Assembly (NCBI GenBank): GCA_020852255.1
Contig: JADZBD010000021.1
Span: forward strand, 1 to 57,919
DNA length: 57,919 nucleotides
Source: Bacteroidia bacterium
GTDB lineage: Bacteria > Bacteroidota > Bacteroidia > JADZBD01
Direction: 5' to 3'
The number at the start of each line of letters is the position of its first letter. The first letter of the stretch is position 1. The translations under genes and the position numbers were made by a program. Below, in pieces: positions 26,276 through 35,900 of the stretch. Under the pieces are notes generated by a model, which searched no databases, was not told where the DNA came from, and saw only the letters and a program-made list of their open reading frames with translations.

Positions 26276-29200
26276 TTTTTAAATATCCTTAAAACCGGCA
26301 CTAACAGCGGAACGTAACGTAAGCCCCCCGGCATTCCGAAATGTGTGAGCGTTGCGATGGCTTTTTGTTTTCCGCTTTCCATGATCAGGTACAGTGCAGG
26401 CACAATAATCAGCGTAATGATCGTTGCGAAACCAAGCCCGAAGATCATCGTCCAGGATAAAGGCCCCCAGAAGGCCACACTGTCTCCGCCGAAGAATATT
26501 TTCGGATCACCGGTGCTGAACAGTGACGCGAAGTCAATATTGAATCCCACAGCAAGGGGAATAAGTCCCAGAATGGTAGCGGTGGCGGTCAGGATCACGG
26601 GCGTCATACGGGTTTTCCCGGCTTCCACAACCGCGGCGGTTATCTCCCTTCCTTCGGCCCGGAGCACATCGGTAAATTCAACCAGGAGTATACCGTTACG
26701 AACTACAATGCCGGCCAGGGCCACAATTCCAACCCCTGCCATGATGGTGGAAATAGTCCATCCTGTAATCGCATAGCCCAGGCAGAATCCGATGATGCTT
26801 AGCACAATCTCTGAAAGAATGAGGAAAGGTTTACCAAAGGAGTTGAACTGTGTTACAAGAATCATAAAAATCAGCCCCAGCGAGATCAGCAGTGCGTTGC
26901 CAAGAAATCCCATGGTCTCGGCCTGTTCTTCCTGCTCCCCGGTCATGATGATCTGTACGCCGGGAGGTGCATTGAAACGCTTCACTGCTTTTTCAACATT
27001 TGCTACCACCGAGAAGGGGTCAAAATCTTTCAGCACGTTGGAGGAAAGGGTAACCACGCGTTTTTGAGATTTACGCTTGATACCGCCGAAGGTATAATCG
27101 TAATAAATATCCACGAAGGCTGAAAGAGGTACATTACGGATCATCCCACCCATATTCATATCGCGGTAGGTAATGGTGATGTTCTTCAGCTTGTCAATTT
27201 CATTGCGCTGATCGAAGCGGTAGCGGAGCTGAATGGGAAACTCTTCATTGGCTTCTCTGTATTTGCTGGCTTCTTTTCCAAAAACGGCATTGCGGATTTC
27301 CATGCCGATCTGGGCTGTGGATATTCCTTCACGGTTAGCACGTTCTCTGTTGATATCGAATACCAGTTCGGGTTTGTTACTTTGCAGATCACTCTTTAAC
27401 TGTTCTACTCCGGCAATTTCCAGCGAATCGAGGTAGCGTTTTAACCGGGCGGATGCTTTGGTAAGTACGTCGAACTCTTCTCCGCGCACTTCAATGGTAA
27501 TGGGCTTGGCTACGGGCGGTCCGTTTTGTTCTTGTGTTACTGTTATTTCCGCACCGGGGAGTCCCTTCAGCGCGTCACGCACATCTTTCAGGAAAGGTGA
27601 GGTGGAAACGCCGTGCCGTTCGGAAAAGCGAACGAAAGCTACCGCCAGGCGTCCTTTATTCGGATATTGCCCCTGGTCTTCGTCGGCGGGATCCGTTACA
27701 CTGATCGTAACATTGGTGATAATGGAAGTAATCAGATCCTTTTTGCCTTCAAATACTCTGTTCACCCGTCCCTCTACTTCTTTCATTACCTCGTTCGTGC
27801 GCGCAGGGTCGGTGCCTACGGGTAAACTTACATATACATAAATGAAATTAGGGTCGGAGGAAGGAAAGAAAACCACATCGGGTTTCCGTAAGGCAACTGC
27901 AATAATACTAACAAAGAATAAACCAATTGTGAATCCGATAATTCTCCACGGTTTACGGATGGCGGCACTCAGGATGCGTGCGTACTTTTCCTGTACGGCC
28001 GGCCAGGTTTTTTCCTGAAACCGGTATACAACGGAGGCAAGCACAAATTTGTAAAACAAATGCAGCAGAAGCACCGTAAAGGTAAACAGACCGAGACCGG
28101 TGTTTCCGGCCAGGAGGAAGAGGAGGGCGAGGGAGGAGAAAACAATAGCAATCACTTTCGTGCCTTTCGTCCACTTCTTCTTCGGCGCCCCGTCCTCGTG
28201 CTTTCCCATAAAATCCACTGCGAACACCGGATTGATGATATAGGCTACGAAGAGCGACGCAAGCAGGGTAATGATCAACGTGATGGGAAGATAGAACATG
28301 AATTTCCCGATCATTCCGGTCCAGAAGGCGAGGGGTACAAAAGGCGCCAGCGTGGTTAGTGTACCGGACAGCACCGGAAGGAAAACTTCACCCGCAGCCG
28401 CTTTGGCAGCTTCTGCAATTCCGGTTTTTCTCTGTTTATAAATGCGGTGTGTGTTTTCAATGACCACAATGGCATCGTCTACTACAATACCCAGCGCCAG
28501 CAGGAAAGCGAAGAGTACGATCATGTTCAGTGTGAAACCGAGCCCGGGCATCACAAGAAAGGCAATGAACATAGACAGGGGCACCGACAGGGCTACGAAG
28601 AAGGCATTCGTGGCACCCATGAAGAACATCAGGATCACCAGCACCAGCACAAAACCGATGATGATGGTATTGATGAGATCGTGCAGCGTTACCCTGGTCT
28701 GATCTGCCTGGTTATTGGTGATAACCATGTTCAGGTCGCCCGGAACGGTTTTTCCTTTCAGATCAACGATGAGTTGTTCTATATTATCGGATGCGCTGAT
28801 GAGATTTTCACCGGCACGTTTCACAACGTTGAGAGTAATCACATTCTTGCCGTCGAGCCGTGCATAGCTTTCCTGTTCCTTGAATCCGTCTACTATTTCG
28901 GCCACATCTCGGAGATAGATATGCCCTCCGGCCTGTGAATTCACCACAAGGTTCTCCAGCTGCTCAATGGAGGTGAATTGTCCTTTCACACTGATCGTTC
29001 GCTGCTGACCGTCCATCTTAACGGTACCTCCCGAAATATTCATATTCTCAAAGGCGATGGCTCTTTCAATGTCGCCCATGGTCAGCTGGGTGGCTTTGAG
29101 GGCATTCATGTCAATGTTGATCTGAATCTCGCGGTCCAGCGCACCGATCATATCCACACGGCTGATCTCCTTCATGCTTTCCACACGGTCTTTTACCTCT

Positions 29201-29709
29201 TCGGCGTAGTTTTTCAGCTGGGCCAGTGAATAGTTCCCTGAAATATTCACGTTCATAATAGGGAACTCGGAAAAATTCAGTTCGAAGATGGTGGGCTCCG
29301 CCGGAAGGTCCTGCGGCAACTCCGTGCGTGCCTTGTCTACTGCGTCTTTTACTTTCGACTTGGCGGAAGCCATATCAAAGTCGGAGTTGAACTCCACCAC
29401 CACGGTACAGTAATCCTGAAAACTCTGGCTCGTCATTTTCTTGATCCCGGAAACGGCTTTCAGCTGTTTTTCCAGCGGTTTAGCCACCAGGTTCTCCATG
29501 TTGGCAGGGGAGGTACCCGGATAGATCACCGAAATGTAAAACTTCGGAATCTTGATCTCGGGGAAATTTTCTTTGGGCAGGGCCTGATACGCCATCAGAC
29601 CGGCAAGGGTAATGATCACCGTGAAGATATAGATGCTGATCCGGTTATCAATCGCCCAACTCGAGGGCCTGAACTCTTTTTTCAAAAGGTCTTTCATAGG
29701 ATCGCTCAC
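26272..29709 (-). CDS. RND family efflux pump (AcrB type)
   Basis: 1145 aa inner-membrane proton antiporter. Two homologous halves, each with a membrane bundle and a large periplasmic loop. The proton-relay pair is visible in LALGIVVDDAIVVIEN in membrane helix 4. The opening is a cytoplasmic lead then a first span and YQALPKENFPEIKIPK, standard for AcrB/CzcA-like pumps. The protein is longer than AcrB (about 1050 aa); part of the excess is an insertion with two extra hydrophobic stretches before the second half (around 505-560). Flanked by adaptor genes on both sides with 4-bp overlaps. Substrate class (drugs, metals or lipids) cannot be decided. Confidence 0.93.
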   Translation of the reverse strand: MSDPMKDLLKKEFRPSSWAIDNRISIYIFTVIITLAGLMAYQALPKENFPEIKIPKFYISVIYPGTSPANMENLVAKPLEKQLKAVSGIKKMTSQSFQDYCTVVVEFNSDFDMASAKSKVKDAVDKARTELPQDLPAEPTIFELNFSEFPIMNVNISGNYSLAQLKNYAEEVKDRVESMKEISRVDMIGALDREIQINIDMNALKATQLTMGDIERAIAFENMNISGGTVKMDGQQRTISVKGQFTSIEQLENLVVNSQAGGHIYLRDVAEIVDGFKEQESYARLDGKNVITLNVVKRAGENLISASDNIEQLIVDLKGKTVPGDLNMVITNNQADQTRVTLHDLINTIIIGFVLVLVILMFFMGATNAFFVALSVPLSMFIAFLVMPGLGFTLNMIVLFAFLLALGIVVDDAIVVIENTHRIYKQRKTGIAEAAKAAAGEVFLPVLSGTLTTLAPFVPLAFWTGMIGKFMFYLPITLIITLLASLFVAYIINPVFAVDFMGKHEDGAPKKKWTKGTKVIAIVFSSLALLFLLAGNTGLGLFTFTVLLLHLFYKFVLASVVYRFQEKTWPAVQEKYARILSAAIRKPWRIIGFTIGLFFVSIIAVALRKPDVVFFPSSDPNFIYVYVSLPVGTDPARTNEVMKEVEGRVNRVFEGKKDLITSIITNVTISVTDPADEDQGQYPNKGRLAVAFVRFSERHGVSTSPFLKDVRDALKGLPGAEITVTQEQNGPPVAKPITIEVRGEEFDVLTKASARLKRYLDSLEIAGVEQLKSDLQSNKPELVFDINRERANREGISTAQIGMEIRNAVFGKEASKYREANEEFPIQLRYRFDQRNEIDKLKNITITYRDMNMGGMIRNVPLSAFVDIYYDYTFGGIKRKSQKRVVTLSSNVLKDFDPFSVVANVEKAVKRFNAPPGVQIIMTGEQEEQAETMGFLGNALLISLGLIFMILVTQFNSFGKPFLILSEIVLSIIGFCLGYAITGWTISTIMAGVGIVALAGIVVRNGILLVEFTDVLRAEGREITAAVVEAGKTRMTPVILTATATILGLIPLAVGFNIDFASLFSTGDPKIFFGGDSVAFWGPLSWTMIFGLGFATIITLIIVPALYLIMESGKQKAIATLTHFGMPGGLRYVPLLVPVLRIFKK

Positions 29710-30821
29710 TCCGGTTTAACTTTTATGACATCACCTCCGTTTAGTTCCTGGAACCCCGTGACTATAAGACGGTCTCCTTCCTTGAGTCCCTGCGTTACTT
29801 CGATCCGCCCCCTGTATTTTTTCCCCGTAAGAATCACCACTTTCTTCGCCGTGTTGCCGTCTGCCACCATCACGTATTCCGTTCCGTCTTCTCCTTTCAT
29901 AATCACCGAGGAGGAAATCACAATGCCCGGGGCGGGCGACACATAATCGGCGATACGCAGCACGGCAATCATGTTGGGATGATATTCTTTTTTGTTGTCA
30001 AGCATCATTTCCGCCGTAAAGGTCCTGTTCAGGGGATTGATAACGCGCGCGGCATAACTCAGTTTGCCGGTCACGGAATCTTTCATATCCGGAAAATAAA
30101 CGAACACCTCATTGCCGGTTTTCACTTTCCCTGCGTACGACTCGGGCACTTCTGCTTTTACTTTCATGCCGTTAAAGTTCACTACGGTTACCACCGGCAT
30201 GCCCGGGCCAAGCATTTGTCCCACCTTCGCATATACTGCATCAATGGTTCCGTCTATCGGCGAAGTGATGCGGGTGAGTTCGAGCTGCTCCTGTAACGAC
30301 TGCATTTTTTTCTCCAGTCCCTCTTTCTGACTCTTTGCGGCGAGGTATTGTACTTCCGTGCCAATCTTCTGATCCCAGAGGTTCTTTTGTTTCTCATACA
30401 GTGTATTCGCGAGGTCCAGCGCGGTTTGCAGCTCAGCGATTCCTTTCAGAATGATCTTGCTGTCGGTTTCCGCCAGCAGCTGTCCTTTATTTACCTGCTG
30501 ACCTGCCTTTACCAGCACTTTCGTTACGTTTCCGCCGATTTCCGCAGAGAGCAGAATGTTTTCTTCTGCGTCTACCATGCCCTGCACTTCCACGTAATTG
30601 CGGAAAATCTCCGCCTTCAGGGTTTGTACCAGCACCAGATGTCCGTGATCCGCAGTGGAATCGGTTCCGTTGCTTTTGAGTTGCGCTTCCAGTTCACGGA
30701 TGGCGGTCTCAATTTCGGCTTTTTTAACTTTTAATTGGTCCAGTTCAGCCTGCGGATCTGATGTGCATCCGGCCAGCAGCAATGACAGTGAAAAGAAGGC
30801 GATGGAAATGTTCAGATTCAT
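29706..30821 (-). CDS. RND efflux periplasmic adaptor lipoprotein
   Basis: 371 aa. Lipobox LAGC (Cys about 19) followed by a coiled coil with many Glu/Lys (about 25-50), then the two lipoyl halves (NVTKVLVKAGQQVNKGQLL and GTIDAVYAKVGQMLGPGMP) around an alpha-hairpin (about 125-190), and the beta-barrel and membrane-proximal domains. Placed between tolC and the RND pump, so it is the pump's own adaptor. The extra N-terminal coiled coil after the lipid anchor is a common Bacteroidota feature. Confidence 0.9.
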   Translation of the reverse strand: MNLNISIAFFSLSLLLAGCTSDPQAELDQLKVKKAEIETAIRELEAQLKSNGTDSTADHGHLVLVQTLKAEIFRNYVEVQGMVDAEENILLSAEIGGNVTKVLVKAGQQVNKGQLLAETDSKIILKGIAELQTALDLANTLYEKQKNLWDQKIGTEVQYLAAKSQKEGLEKKMQSLQEQLELTRITSPIDGTIDAVYAKVGQMLGPGMPVVTVVNFNGMKVKAEVPESYAGKVKTGNEVFVYFPDMKDSVTGKLSYAARVINPLNRTFTAEMMLDNKKEYHPNMIAVLRIADYVSPAPGIVISSSVIMKGEDGTEYVMVADGNTAKKVVILTGKKYRGRIEVTQGLKEGDRLIVTGFQELNGGDVIKVKPE

Positions 30822-30826
30822 AACGG

Positions 30827-32176
30827 TTATTTAAGAGTTCCTTTTGCTTTTTCTAATTCGAGTTTGGATATATAATAATCGTAAAGAGCAGAGAAGTAAT
30901 TCGTCTGCGCCTCACGGTAGGAGGTTTGGGCGTCAATCACTTCCAGGTTAGAGCCTACACCCTGGTCGTATTTCTTTTTGGAAACATCATAGACGTTTTT
31001 GGCCAGTTCCATATTTTTTTTCTGGGTGGTCAGCGAAAGAATCGCATTGTTGTAGTTTACGGCCGCAGCTTTTACTTCCAGACGGATGGCATTCTCGAGG
31101 TTTTTAATAGTGTTTTCTGTGATCATCCGGTTGATCTTCGATTGCTGCATGCGGTAGTACTTCTGCCCGCCGTTGAAAATGGGAACGTTCAGCGTTACTC
31201 CAACAATGGTCATGGGATACCAGTCGTGCCCGTCACTGAAATCAAAGAAATCAAACTCATTGCGCTGGGCGGTAAGGTTAAAAGTGCCATAGGCAACAAG
31301 GCTGGGGAGGTAGGACATTTTGTGGCGGCGCAACTCCAGCGTATTCAGTCGTAACTGCGATTGCATCAGGGCATATTCGCTTCTTGCGCCGAAATCCGGA
31401 TTCGGCCCGTCCGGAGTTTCGGGCTGTGGCGAATCCACCGGGTCCAGTTTGTCCTTCAGCTCAATGGGCTGGGTAACATCCATGCCCATCTGGAATTTCA
31501 GGAGCGCCTCGGCAATACCGATCAGTTTTCCCACCTTCTCCTGCTCGGTAACCAGGTTGTTGTAAATAACTTCCACACGGTCCACATCAATTTTTTCTAC
31601 AAAGCCGTTCTGGTGAAGCACACGGGTGTCATCCAGCAGTTTTTTAACTTTTTCCGCATTGGCCTTCAGCAACTCAAGTCTTTCCCTGTTCACCAGCACG
31701 GAATAATACGCTTTGCTCACGGCCAGCGCGGTCTCCACCCGTGCACGTTCAAGATTTTTCCGGGCCAGCGAATTGAATTCCGAAGATGCCTGCAGCGCTA
31801 TCAGATAGTCGGAACTGAACAGCAGCTGCGATACGTTGATGCCCGCATTCGCATTGTATTGCAAACCGAATTTAACGGGGATGTATGTGCCCGGAGGCAG
31901 CATGAAAAATTCACCGGGCATCAGCTGCGTGGGAATATCAAGATAATCCTTTATGTCAAAACTCCCGCTGATCTGGGGAAGCCCCATCCCGGTTACTTCT
32001 TTTTGCTTCGCCCTGTTAAGCTGCTCTTCCAGCTGGGCGTTCAGTACACTGTACTGATGTGTATAAGCGAATTCTACCGCCTCTTTCAGGGTGAACGCCT
32101 GCTGGGCAGTGAGTACGGGTCCGGTGAGTAACAAGATCCAGAGGATCAGCTTCCGTGTGGTCATGTGTTTATTCAT
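30827..32176 (-). CDS. TolC family outer-membrane efflux channel
   Basis: 449 aa. Signal peptide ending LTAQQ, then two outer-membrane efflux protein repeats with long alpha-helical stretches (for example around 125-200 and 335-445) and the usual closing YDYYISKLELEKAKG. It supplies the outer-membrane duct for the pumps encoded downstream and lies 5 bp before the RND adaptor gene. The ATG at 32176 overlaps the tetR stop by 8 bp; an ATG at 32164 also gives a good signal peptide and cannot be excluded. Confidence 0.9.
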   Translation of the reverse strand: MNKHMTTRKLILWILLLTGPVLTAQQAFTLKEAVEFAYTHQYSVLNAQLEEQLNRAKQKEVTGMGLPQISGSFDIKDYLDIPTQLMPGEFFMLPPGTYIPVKFGLQYNANAGINVSQLLFSSDYLIALQASSEFNSLARKNLERARVETALAVSKAYYSVLVNRERLELLKANAEKVKKLLDDTRVLHQNGFVEKIDVDRVEVIYNNLVTEQEKVGKLIGIAEALLKFQMGMDVTQPIELKDKLDPVDSPQPETPDGPNPDFGARSEYALMQSQLRLNTLELRRHKMSYLPSLVAYGTFNLTAQRNEFDFFDFSDGHDWYPMTIVGVTLNVPIFNGGQKYYRMQQSKINRMITENTIKNLENAIRLEVKAAAVNYNNAILSLTTQKKNMELAKNVYDVSKKKYDQGVGSNLEVIDAQTSYREAQTNYFSALYDYYISKLELEKAKGTLK

Positions 32177-32780
32177 CTTCAGCAACCTGCTTGTATTTAT
32201 TAATGAGTTTGTGTCCTTTCAGCGTGCAGATCCCGTACAGGAAATGTTCCAGCAGGGCAACCTGGATCTCGAGCAAGCTATGTTTGCACGGTGGAAAAAC
32301 GGCGGGATTAAATCCCATCTCCACCTGCTCGATCCGCATTCTCGCCATAATGTGGGTGTTCACATCCGGCCTCACCGTTCCTTCCGCTTTCCCGTCTTCA
32401 ATATTTTTTTCAATCACCCCCAGCATAAAGCTGTTCTTGAAATCTGTAAATATCTTCCAGGCTTTGGGATGGTATTTTTGAAGATCATAAAATACGGAGG
32501 GATTCATCCGCGAGAACATCTCCGTCATGTGCCGCATGATACCGAAGACCTGTTCGATCATATTGCGGTCCGGACTGCAGATGGTACAGATCTCCTGTTT
32601 ATCCCAGGTTAGCTTGGCTTCCATCAGCGCCGTAACAATCTCGTCCTTGTCAGAGAACGACTGGTAAATGGTTTTTTTCGACATGCCCAGGTGGTTGGCA
32701 ATGTCATCCATCGTTACCGAGCGGATCCCGTTCCGGAAGAAGAGTTCCTGCGCCCCATGTAGTATTCTTTCTTTGGTCAT
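32169..32780 (-). CDS. TetR family transcriptional regulator
   Basis: 203 aa. N-terminal helix-turn-helix with SVTMDDIANHLGMSKKTIYQSFSDKDEI (about 21-48 in pieces, ending in the conserved KKTIYxxFxxKDE), followed by an all-helical ligand/dimer domain. First gene of the efflux operon, so it probably autoregulates the whole cluster. A 10-bp inverted repeat overlaps its promoter. The inducer is unknown; the C-terminal domain diverges too far to guess it. Confidence 0.92.
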   Translation of the reverse strand: MTKERILHGAQELFFRNGIRSVTMDDIANHLGMSKKTIYQSFSDKDEIVTALMEAKLTWDKQEICTICSPDRNMIEQVFGIMRHMTEMFSRMNPSVFYDLQKYHPKAWKIFTDFKNSFMLGVIEKNIEDGKAEGTVRPDVNTHIMARMRIEQVEMGFNPAVFPPCKHSLLEIQVALLEHFLYGICTLKGHKLINKYKQVAEDE

Positions 32781-32796
32781 ATTCCTGCTGACAATG

Positions 32797-32837
32797 CAAA
32801 ACTATGGAAACAATAAACACGCGCAGAGTTTCCATAG
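32797..32837 (-). promoter_or_regulatory. Promoter and putative TetR operator of the efflux operon
   Basis: On the minus strand TAGTTTTG (32804 to 32797) is a perfect TAnnTTTG -7 element 16 nt before the tetR ATG. A perfect 10-bp inverted repeat, CTATGGAAAC (32802-32811) and GTTTCCATAG (32828-32837) with a 16-bp spacer, overlaps the element's edge. Binding there would block transcription, as expected for TetR autorepression. Confidence 0.6.
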
Positions 32838-32890
32838 AAATTTTATTCTCCTGTTAATCAGCAGGTTAATATTAGGTGTTAAAACACGCA

Positions 32891-32921
32891 AATAAAAAAG
32901 GCCTCCTTTTCGGGAGGCCTT
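32891..32921 (-). terminator. Intrinsic terminator after the secreted propeller gene
   Basis: 9-bp stem AAGGCCTCC/GGAGGCCTT (32899-32907 with 32913-32921), followed on the minus strand by a run of T. It ends transcription of the gene that stops at 32943. Confidence 0.9.
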
Positions 32922-32942
32922 AAGCAGGAGGCAGAAGCGGTT

Positions 32943-35900
32943 TTAGTAGGTGATAACCTTTTTGTATGCATCGGCTTTTCCGTTGGAAACTTCCAGCATA
33001 TAGATGCCTTTTCCGGAAGCGGAAATGTTGATCTGCCGGTGGTAATTTCCGGAAAAATCTCCCATCTTTTCTTCAAAGACCACCTGTCCGATGGAATTAT
33101 AAATTCGGATCGTGTAATCGTCTTTCGCCAGGGTTTCAAAGTTCAGTTCAAACTGGCCCTGGCTCGGATTAGGGTAAAGCTGGAAACTTCCGGCGGCAAA
33201 CAATTCTTCCACCGATGAACAGGTATACACCGTTCCGGTTACGGGTGTACGGCCGGTATTACATACGATATTGGTGTAATTCCAGTCGTAGAAGAAGTAA
33301 TAGTAACCGGGACTTCCGGCGTTGCTGTTCGTAATGTTCACGCTGGGAGAGGTGTAAGGATACACTGCACCGGAGGAATTCCGGTAGAGGTCTACTAATC
33401 CGCGGCATTTAATAAAATAATTGTTTCCGGGATAAATGGGAATATCCAGGATCACCGCTGTGGGAGTAGAAGGTGATGCAGGAATGAATACCGTAGTGTC
33501 CTTGTAGAGATTTCCGTTTCCGTCCAGTATCTCAATGGTTCTGTTACCGGCGGAGTTGGAATAAACGGCTACGGTATTGAGTACGATGGGACTTAACACA
33601 TCAAAGTACTGTCCGCGGATATCGTTGGCTACGAACATGGCGCCCGCTCCCATCGTGTTATTCAGTGGTCCAACCTGTCCGATACTGCCGTTCGGGAACG
33701 TTTCATCCACATACCAGGTTGTGGTGGCAGTGATGTTGGGATTATACGTAGGTCCGGTATTCACCTGGTTTCCTCCTCCCGGCGCATCCCACCAGCGAAG
33801 TGTTCCGCCGGAACCCGAGGCGGTGAGATTCACAATACCTCCGGGTGAACACACTGAATCACCCACAGTGGTTGGATTCGGATTGGTGCTGGAAGCGATG
33901 GTGATGTAATTTGTCTTCGTTTCTGTGTCCGTTCCGTTGGAATTGGAAACCGTAAGTGTTACGGTATAAGTTCCCGGGGTATTGTAATATACCAGCGGGG
34001 GATTCTGTCCGTTGAACGACGATGGTGTTCCGCCGGGGAAACTCCAGTTCCAGGACGTGGGAAGGAACGGAGAGTAGTCCGTGAACTGTATGGCAGTACC
34101 CGGACAATCAATTAATTTATTAGCGGAGAAATTCGCGATGGGAGCTTCACTGCCGGGAGTATAGAATGATGATTCCCAAACACCGCGTCCGTAAGTGGAT
34201 GCGCGCAGTTTATTTCCTGCATAGTAGATCTCGATCTGAGTAACCACCACATTGGGGAGTCCTCCGCTGAACGGCTGCCATACGCTCATGGTTCCGTCAA
34301 CGTAATAAACGCCGGCATCTGTTCCGATGTAAACACCGTCGTTCGTACCGTTATGGTAGGTGATGCAGTTTACCGGAATGTTGGGTAGTCCGCCCGACAT
34401 ATTGGTCCAGGTGGCACCCTGATCGGTGGTTTTTAAAACTTTGAGTGTATTGGTGAAACCCGAGAAAGTAACCCATACTTTGTTCGCATCTGTATTATGG
34501 CAGGCAATATAGGAAATGCTGCCGCCGGGAAGTGAGGTAACCTGTGTCCAGCTGCCTCCTCCGTTGGTTGTTTTATAGAGTGCGCCGCCTTTGGCTGCCC
34601 ATACCACCTGTGTATTGGAAGGTGCAATGGCAATAGCAGAAATGGTGCTGGTTCCGGGAATATTTCCCATCACCGTCCAGTTCTGGCCCCCGTTGGTGCT
34701 GCGCCACATATTTACAAATCCGGCATAGAGTGTGCTTCCGGTGGTAGGACTTTCTTTCCAGGGTGTTACCCAGGCTCCTGTTTCCGTGATGCCGGTATTG
34801 GCACCCGACCAGGAAGTACCTCCGTTGGTAGAGCGGTTGAGAGATCCGTCGTACTGCGATCCCCACATATTATTATTGTTGAACTGGGAAATGAAACAGA
34901 GCATGCCATCGCCTCCCATCACTTCTGCCCAGGAACCGTTGTAGCGGTTCGTTCCGTTATCCTGCCATCCGGTGAGAAGCAGGTTGGCAGTGGTAGCCGA
35001 CTGACCGAATCCATACATCTGGGAAATAGCCAGATCATTTCCGAGGTCTGTCCATGAACCGCCGCTGTTGGTAGTAACATAAACACCTCCGTCGCAGGCC
35101 ATGTAATAGGAAGTTCCGCTGACAAAAACAATGTCGTGATAATCTACGTGCGTACCAAAGCCGTTCGAACTCCAGGAGGTTCCGTTATTGGTGGAACGCA
35201 GGAACTGTGTTTGTCCGCCAATCACAATTTCACTGGCACTGGTGGGCGAAGCGTCAATGCAGAGGTCGTACCACTGCTGGTTTCCGATATTGGGTGTGCT
35301 GGGTTGTGTAAAGCTGGCTCCGCTGTTGGTGGAATAATAGAACCCTTCGGTTCCGTAGTTAGGAGCAGGAAGTCCTGCAATGATATATACCTTGGTAGGA
35401 TCTGCTTCTGTAACCGCAATCGCCATGCGTGAGCAGTTGGCGGCGGTGGGAAGCGGGCTTCCGGTGATCAGGTTCCAGGTTACTCCGTTATCGGTGGAGC
35501 GGTAGAACTGGTTGCCGGCAGCGTAAACCGTATTCGGATCGCCGGGTTTGAATTCCATGTCCTTGAAAGATCCGGTAGTGGAAATGTTCCAGGTTGCTCC
35601 GGCATCGGTAGAACGGTAAATGCCTCCGGAAGTGGCCACCAGCAGGATATTGCTGTTGGTGGGATGGATCATCACTTTACTCATCATCCGGATCTGTGAA
35701 GTCACAAACGTGAGTCCGGTGGTATTCCAGGTTTGTCCGCCGTCGGTGGACTTAAGAAGTCCCACAGAATAATTATCCCCCGCGTCGCCGTCGCCGGTGG
35801 CGAGGTACATAATTTGAGTATTGCTGGGATCAATAGCCACATCGGTACATCCGATCACGAAGGGCAGCTGGTCGGTATTGGTGGTCCAGTTCTGTCCGCC

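Noticed and set aside
31361-32131. 256-aa plus-strand ORF
   Set aside because: It is antisense to tolC, has no promoter or recognisable motif, and its open frame follows from codon bias of the real gene.
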